Shown here one piece after another: positions 4,986 to 8,393 of a stretch of DNA of 8,393 bases. How positions within the stretch are numbered: position 1 is the stretch's first letter; each line of letters opens with the position of its first letter. This DNA is from Patescibacteria group bacterium. GTDB taxonomy: Bacteria > Patescibacteriota > UBA1384 > XYA2-FULL-43-10 > 1-14-0-10-43-13. The position numbers and the translations under genes are program-made. The stretch is taken from contig JAKJEK010000030.1 of assembly GCA_022705465.1 (NCBI GenBank), positions 1 through 8,393 on the forward strand, in the 5' to 3' direction. A model generated the notes under the pieces. The model had not been told where the DNA came from, made no database searches, and saw only the letters and a program-made list of their open reading frames with translations.

Positions 4986-6164
4986 TCAAACTGCTTTGTT
5001 AGCGGTGTTTTTGATATAACCCCGAGGATGGTTGGAGTGCCACTTCCAGGCAGTGTTGGCCATGTCGGCAAGGTCATACCTGGCACGCCAACCCAGTAAC
5101 ATCTTAGCTTTGCTGGGGTCGGCGTAAGACACGGCAGGATCACCTGATTGCCGGGGCTTGATCGAATACTTAACGGTTTTACCACATGCCTTTTCAACTG
5201 CGTATATTACATCTAATACGGAATAGCCGTCGCCAGTTCCAAGATTAAACACCTCCGATTTGCGTGTTTTCTCTAAATAACGCAGTGCCGCGATGTGTCC
5301 AGTTGCCAAATCGAGCGGATGAATATAGTCACGTACGCCAGTACCGTCTTTTGTTGGATAATCATTACCGAATACTTGTAGTTCAGGAATTCTCCCCAGG
5401 ATGTGCCAGAACGTGACGGTCATAAGAGTAGTAGGATTTGGTTTGTCCTCACCGATTTCGCCATTGAGAGCAGCACCACAGACATTAAAGTAACGGAGAG
5501 AAATCGATGCAACGCCATAAAGCTGATCGTATTTATCGAGAATAATTTCATCAAACATCTTAGTTAAGCCATAGATCGATGCAGGAACGCGCAACATAGC
5601 AAGGTCCGCATCAGTCAGAGACAACTCGGGGCGATCTGACACAAATTCATTATAATAACCAACGACCTTTTGGAAAAACTCTTCCCCTGCAAAACCCTCA
5701 TTGTCCCACTTTCCTGAAAGCAGAGCTGACTGGGAAGGATGATAGATTTCATGATAGCTTTCTTTGAGCGGAAAGTACTTGTCCTCTGGGGGGTTTCCGT
5801 ATGTTGATGCAGTCGATGACTTAATGATGTATCGGCAACCATGCTCTCTCATCACATCGAGTAAACCAACAAAATTTTCAACATTATTTTTCATGTACTT
5901 AACCGGTTGTTCCATGGATTCACCGACAGCCAGATAGGCTGCAAAATCAATCACAGCATCAATTGTGTACTTATTAAAAACCGCCCTGACTTTCTCTTTG
6001 TCGGCAATATCAACGACTTCAAGTGACGCCCGAGTGTCTACTGCCTCAAGATGGCCGTTTTCAAGGCTGTCCAGAACCACCACTTTATAATCTTGATCTA
6101 ATAGTTCTTTTACAGTAAAAGAACCAATATAACCCGCGCCCCCGGTAACCAGGACTGTTTTCAT
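4986..6164 (-). CDS. galE: UDP-glucose 4-epimerase family protein with an internal insertion
   Basis: GalE is an NAD-dependent short-chain dehydrogenase/reductase that interconverts UDP-glucose and UDP-galactose in the cytoplasm and supplies sugars for surface glycans. Motifs: Rossmann GGAGYIG at 8-14, FAAYLAVGESMEQPVKY at 74-90, KSSTASTYGNP at 115-125 with T118 at the catalytic Ser/Thr position, YxxxK as Y198-GLT-K202, LRYFNVCGA at 223-231, GTGVRDYIHPLDLATGHIAAL at 274-294 and VFNLGTGDGYSV at 305-316. At 392 residues it is longer than the usual 330-340. The excess is about 55 residues between T118 and Y198, a gap of 80 where E. coli GalE has 25. The start at 6164 is supported by GGAG 9 nt upstream. 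It sits between priA and def-fmt, which often adjoin, so it looks inserted there. Substrate specificity (Glc/Gal, GlcNAc/GalNAc or a relative) cannot be told from sequence alone. Confidence 0.92.
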   Translation of the reverse strand: MKTVLVTGGAGYIGSFTVKELLDQDYKVVVLDSLENGHLEAVDTRASLEVVDIADKEKVRAVFNKYTIDAVIDFAAYLAVGESMEQPVKYMKNNVENFVGLLDVMREHGCRYIIKSSTASTYGNPPEDKYFPLKESYHEIYHPSQSALLSGKWDNEGFAGEEFFQKVVGYYNEFVSDRPELSLTDADLAMLRVPASIYGLTKMFDEIILDKYDQLYGVASISLRYFNVCGAALNGEIGEDKPNPTTLMTVTFWHILGRIPELQVFGNDYPTKDGTGVRDYIHPLDLATGHIAALRYLEKTRKSEVFNLGTGDGYSVLDVIYAVEKACGKTVKYSIKPRQSGDPAVSYADPSKAKMLLGWRARYDLADMANTAWKWHSNHPRGYIKNTANKAV

Positions 6165-6198
6165 TTGCGCTCACTCCGCTTAATTGCTGTTCCAGACA

Positions 6199-6204
6199 AT
6201 TATA
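6199..6204 (-). promoter_or_regulatory. galE -10 element
   Basis: A perfect TATAAT on the minus strand (6204-6199) lies about 35 nt upstream of the galE ATG and downstream of the small-gene terminator. This placement suits a galE promoter. I could not find a convincing -35 at 16-18 bp; the upstream DNA is simply A-rich. Confidence 0.5.
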
Positions 6205-6241
6205 TCAAATTTTATTGTTGTTATCGTCGGTTAACCAAATA

Positions 6242-6272
6242 CAAGAAAAACCTGCGCATGCACGCAGGTTTT
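6242..6272 (-). terminator. Intrinsic terminator of the 79-aa gene, possibly bidirectional
   Basis: AAAACCTGCG (6247-6256) and CGCAGGTTTT (6263-6272) form a perfect 10-bp stem with a 6-nt loop. On the minus strand it is followed by a T-rich tract TTTTTCTT, and it starts 12 nt after the 79-aa gene stop. On the plus strand the T run is only four bases, so it is weaker in that direction. Confidence 0.85.
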
Positions 6273-6284
6273 GGGGTAGCGAGG

Positions 6285-6524
6285 CTAGACTCCCCGAGCG
6301 AGGGACTTAGGAGCAGCGACTGATTGCTCCCTGGCAATGAAGGTGACCGATTCGTCGAAGGTGACGGGGCTCCCGTCAAGACGCTGGCAGACCAGGCCGG
6401 ATGAATCCGGAACCCGCGTTGGCAGGTTGGCGGCACAGAAGGCGCCGGACTTGGTCCCGGCGGACCACATGATCTCAAACACGGAAACTTCTTGCCTGAT
6501 TGCCTGAACGTTGTCCTGACTCAT
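6285..6524 (-). CDS. Small hypothetical protein, 79 aa
   Basis: I do not recognise this protein. It starts MSQDNVQAIRQEVSVFEIMW and has two cysteines (near residues 30 and 46) in a mixed Gly/Ala/Pro/Ser/Val sequence. The N-terminal half carries FCAANLPTRVPDSSGLVC and the next part RLDGSPVTFDESVTFIAREQ, the latter beta-prone. No signal peptide or membrane segment is evident. Expression signals are the best in the window: promoter TTGACA-17-TACTAT at 6559-6587, AGGAGG 6 nt before the ATG, and a terminator 12 nt after the stop. It is GC-richer than galE and priA on either side and forms a stand-alone cassette between them. A longer overlapping frame at 6221-6478 runs through the terminator and is rejected. 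It is very likely expressed; its function is unknown. Confidence 0.78.
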   Translation of the reverse strand: MSQDNVQAIRQEVSVFEIMWSAGTKSGAFCAANLPTRVPDSSGLVCQRLDGSPVTFDESVTFIAREQSVAAPKSLARGV

Positions 6525-6558
6525 TCACATCCTCCTAACGAACGGCAGTGTGTTTTAT

Positions 6559-6587
6559 ATAGTACCTTTATATGTGCTTATTGTCAA
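6559..6587 (-). promoter_or_regulatory. Strong promoter of the 79-aa gene
   Basis: On the minus strand a perfect -35 TTGACA (6587-6582) and -10 TACTAT (6564-6559) are exactly 17 bp apart. Transcription would start near 6552, giving a leader of about 27 nt that holds AGGAGG (6536-6531). This is the closest match to the sigma-70 consensus in the window apart from uvrB and rpsP. Confidence 0.82.
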
Positions 6588-6598
6588 GCAGCATGCAC

Positions 6599-6607
6599 TT
6601 ATCCACA
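6599..6607 (+). promoter_or_regulatory. Perfect DnaA box TTATCCACA upstream of the 79-aa gene promoter
   Basis: TTATCCACA reads on the plus strand; seen in the direction of the 79-aa gene it is TGTGGATAA, ending 11 bp before the -35. The box at 902-910 has the same orientation and a similar position (5 bp) relative to the -35 of the 129-aa gene. It lies 17 nt beyond the priA stop. There is no box cluster around it. Confidence 0.6.
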
Positions 6608-6624
6608 GCGCATTAACGGCCGAG

Positions 6625-8393
6625 TTACAGGAGATTTTCTGGATCGACATCCCAGAATAGATAGGGATTCACTTTGAATATCCTACTAATCCTTTCGTCG
6701 GGTAAACTGCTTGCTTTGAGGATGATGTGATATCGGTAGTTACTTCGAATCTTTGACAAAAATGCCTTGGCCGGCCCAATATAATCAACTCCCTCCAGCT
6801 CTGCAGCCTTAGCAATTTGTCCAATCTCTTCTTTTGCTTTTTCAGCCTTAGAGTTTTCGGCAATCACCCTTACTAGATGGCTGAACGGGGGGTTATTATA
6901 TTTTTGGCGTTCATTAATTTCGTCATGGTAGAACGAGGAGTAGTCATGATTCTGTGCAGATATAATTGAGCGGGATTCCGGCCAGTAGGTTTGAATGATT
7001 GTCCGACCCTCCCTGCCTCTACGGCCCGAACGACCTGATACCTGAGTAAGAAGCTGGAAAGTACGCTCGTCAGCTTTATAGTGGGGCAAGTGCAAGCCAA
7101 CATCAGCCGAAACAACCCCGACCAGATCGACAGCCGGGATATCTAACCCTTTAGCAATGATCTGAGTGCCGATTATAATGTCCAGGTCGCCTTTCTTTAT
7201 ACTATAATACAGGTCCTGGTAGTCTTTTTTTGAATTAAGGCTACTTGAATCAATTCTCTTTACCCTAGCGAAGGGAAAAAGGCGCCTGATCTCCTGCTCG
7301 ATTCTCTCGACTCCTGCGCCAAAATACTTAATTTTATATCCGTGACATGTCGGACAAGATAAAGGTACCGTGGACTGGTGGTCACAATGGTGGCAGTTTA
7401 GATAGTGATTATTGTCGTTAATGTGATAAACCATCGGAACAGAACAGTGCGGACAGATAATAACCTCGCCGCATTCACGACAGGAAACAAAGGTGGCAGT
7501 ACCCCGGCGATTTAAAAACAAAAATACCTGGCGTTTTTCCTTAAGCTTGCTTGCAATTTCCTCTTGCAGCGCAAGAGATAGGGGGGAAAAATTTTTAATT
7601 CTGATTTCATCGCGCAGGTCAACAACTTTTGTTGAAGGCAAAGCGGTTTCCAGGTAGCGCGCTGAGAGCTCGTGCAAATCATAATGCTTGGCTTGGGCGC
7701 GATGATAACTTTCAATTGTCGGGGTGGCGCTACCCAATACCAGTAGCGATCCGGTTAGCTTAGCCAGCTCTTCAGCAAGACGAACGGCGTGATACTTAGG
7801 ATTATTTTCCTGTTTATATGAACCCTCTCCCTCTTCATCAACAATAATTAACCCCAGACGCTCGCATGGGACAACCAGCGCAGATCTTGGACCGATCAGA
7901 ATAGATTTCTTGCCAGAATAAAAATCCATATAGCTTTGATACTTTTCTGATTTTGATAGCTCAGAATGAACCAGGGCGACCTGTCCGGCAAACACCTCCT
8001 CAAATCGCTCAACGATCTGGGTTGTCAGCATAATTTCCGGTACGAGAACTATGGCCTGTTTACCATATTCAATTGCCTCGCGGACAAGCCGCAAATAAAC
8101 CTCGGTTTTCCCTGAAGAAGTTACACCAAACAATAGCGAAGGCTTGCTGGCACCACTTTTTAATTTAGCAGCCATTTCTAAAAATATTTTTTCTTGACTG
8201 GCCGTTAATTTGTTGTGTTGGACATACGCTGCCTGCTGGCTAAACGATACTGCCGGCTTCCTTGGACGCTTCATGTCGGGCGGCAAAAATAGCGCAGCCG
8301 CCTCGCCGCTAGAACATAGATAGTAACTTGCAATCCACCTGATAGCGTTCACGTACTGGGGTGGAAGCGAAATATCTAAAACAACATCGGTAA
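6625..8393 (-). CDS. priA: Primosomal replication restart helicase PriA (N-terminus beyond window)
   Basis: PriA recognises abandoned replication forks and D-loops, unwinds DNA 3' to 5' and reloads the replicative helicase through the primosome. 588 residues are visible. The frame continues past the right edge: upstream of a GTG at 8352 it reads TDVVLDISLPPQY, the normal PriA sequence before ARWIADYY-like regions, so 8352 is not the start. In visible numbering: Walker A GVTSSGKTEVYL at about 89-100, Walker B IVDEEGEGSYKQ at about 183-194, GSATP at about 220-224 and FLNRRG. The zinc-binding region then has four CxxC pairs (CREC, CPHC, CHHC, CPTC), followed by GTQIIAKGLDIP, and QLLTQVSGRSGRRG. 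Only about 100-150 N-terminal residues (the 3'-DNA-binding domain) should be missing. The usual DEEH is DEEG here and Walker A GVTGSGKT is GVTSSGKT. No terminator follows the TAA. Confidence 0.97.
   Translation of the reverse strand, partial: TDVVLDISLPPQYVNAIRWIASYYLCSSGEAAALFLPPDMKRPRKPAVSFSQQAAYVQHNKLTASQEKIFLEMAAKLKSGASKPSLLFGVTSSGKTEVYLRLVREAIEYGKQAIVLVPEIMLTTQIVERFEEVFAGQVALVHSELSKSEKYQSYMDFYSGKKSILIGPRSALVVPCERLGLIIVDEEGEGSYKQENNPKYHAVRLAEELAKLTGSLLVLGSATPTIESYHRAQAKHYDLHELSARYLETALPSTKVVDLRDEIRIKNFSPLSLALQEEIASKLKEKRQVFLFLNRRGTATFVSCRECGEVIICPHCSVPMVYHINDNNHYLNCHHCDHQSTVPLSCPTCHGYKIKYFGAGVERIEQEIRRLFPFARVKRIDSSSLNSKKDYQDLYYSIKKGDLDIIIGTQIIAKGLDIPAVDLVGVVSADVGLHLPHYKADERTFQLLTQVSGRSGRRGREGRTIIQTYWPESRSIISAQNHDYSSFYHDEINERQKYNNPPFSHLVRVIAENSKAEKAKEEIGQIAKAAELEGVDYIGPAKAFLSKIRSNYRYHIILKASSLPDERISRIFKVNPYLFWDVDPENLL

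Noticed and set aside
6221..6478. 85-codon minus-strand ORF overlapping the 79-aa gene in another frame
   Set aside because: It crosses the intrinsic terminator and has no ribosome binding site; the 79-aa frame has promoter, Shine-Dalgarno and terminator in register.
8352..8352. GTG at 8352 as the priA start
   Set aside because: The same frame continues to the window edge with PriA-like sequence (DISLPPQY) and no stop, so the gene starts outside the window.

Overview
The window looks like chromosomal DNA of a small-genome bacterium, tentatively Patescibacteria/CPR (a Saccharibacteria-like lineage). This placement is an inference from the overall protein style, the unusual local gene order and the absence of rimM and rplS from the trmD neighbourhood; no single diagnostic marker is present. 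The standard genetic code fits: galE ends in TGA and the other genes carry ordinary stops. The core genes are moderately AT-rich and lie almost entirely on the minus strand. A few short, visibly GC-richer genes are interspersed among them.

Layout, left to right. (1) 1-829, minus: 5' part of uvrB, running off the left edge. (2) 841-991: a compact divergent promoter region in which the uvrB promoter (TTGACG-17 bp-TATAAT) and a plus-strand promoter overlap around a perfect DnaA box. (3) 992-1966, plus: a GC-rich island of three small unknown genes (129, 58 and 60 codons) with good ribosome binding sites. The first two share a unit closed by a strong terminator; the third has its own promoter and terminator. 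(4) 1972-3519, minus: rpsP - KH-domain protein - trmD, a translation operon with its own TTGACA-17-TAGACT promoter. (5) 3572-4890, minus: peptide deformylase fused in frame to methionyl-tRNA formyltransferase, with a frameshift that separates the formyltransferase C-terminal domain. (6) 4986-6164, minus: a galE-type epimerase with an insertion of about 55 residues before the catalytic tyrosine. (7) 6242-6607, minus: a self-contained small-gene cassette (79 aa) with a near-consensus promoter, a second perfect DnaA box, a strong Shine-Dalgarno and a bidirectional-looking terminator. (8) 6625-8393, minus: most of priA, running off the right edge.

The core functions are nucleotide excision repair (UvrB), replication restart (PriA), N-terminal formyl addition and removal (Def-Fmt), tRNA m1G37 methylation (TrmD), the small ribosomal subunit (S16), RNA binding (KhpA-like) and nucleotide-sugar supply (GalE). 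The priA-def-fmt order is a familiar bacterial arrangement, here interrupted by galE and the 79-aa cassette.

The points most worth a second look are the Def-Fmt fusion with its frameshift, and the GC-rich small-gene cassettes whose promoters in two cases carry a perfect DnaA box just upstream of the -35 element. I see no tRNA, rRNA, CRISPR array, transposase or phage gene. No protein here is clearly a new defence or mobile system; the novelty, if any, lies in the small genes and their promoters.
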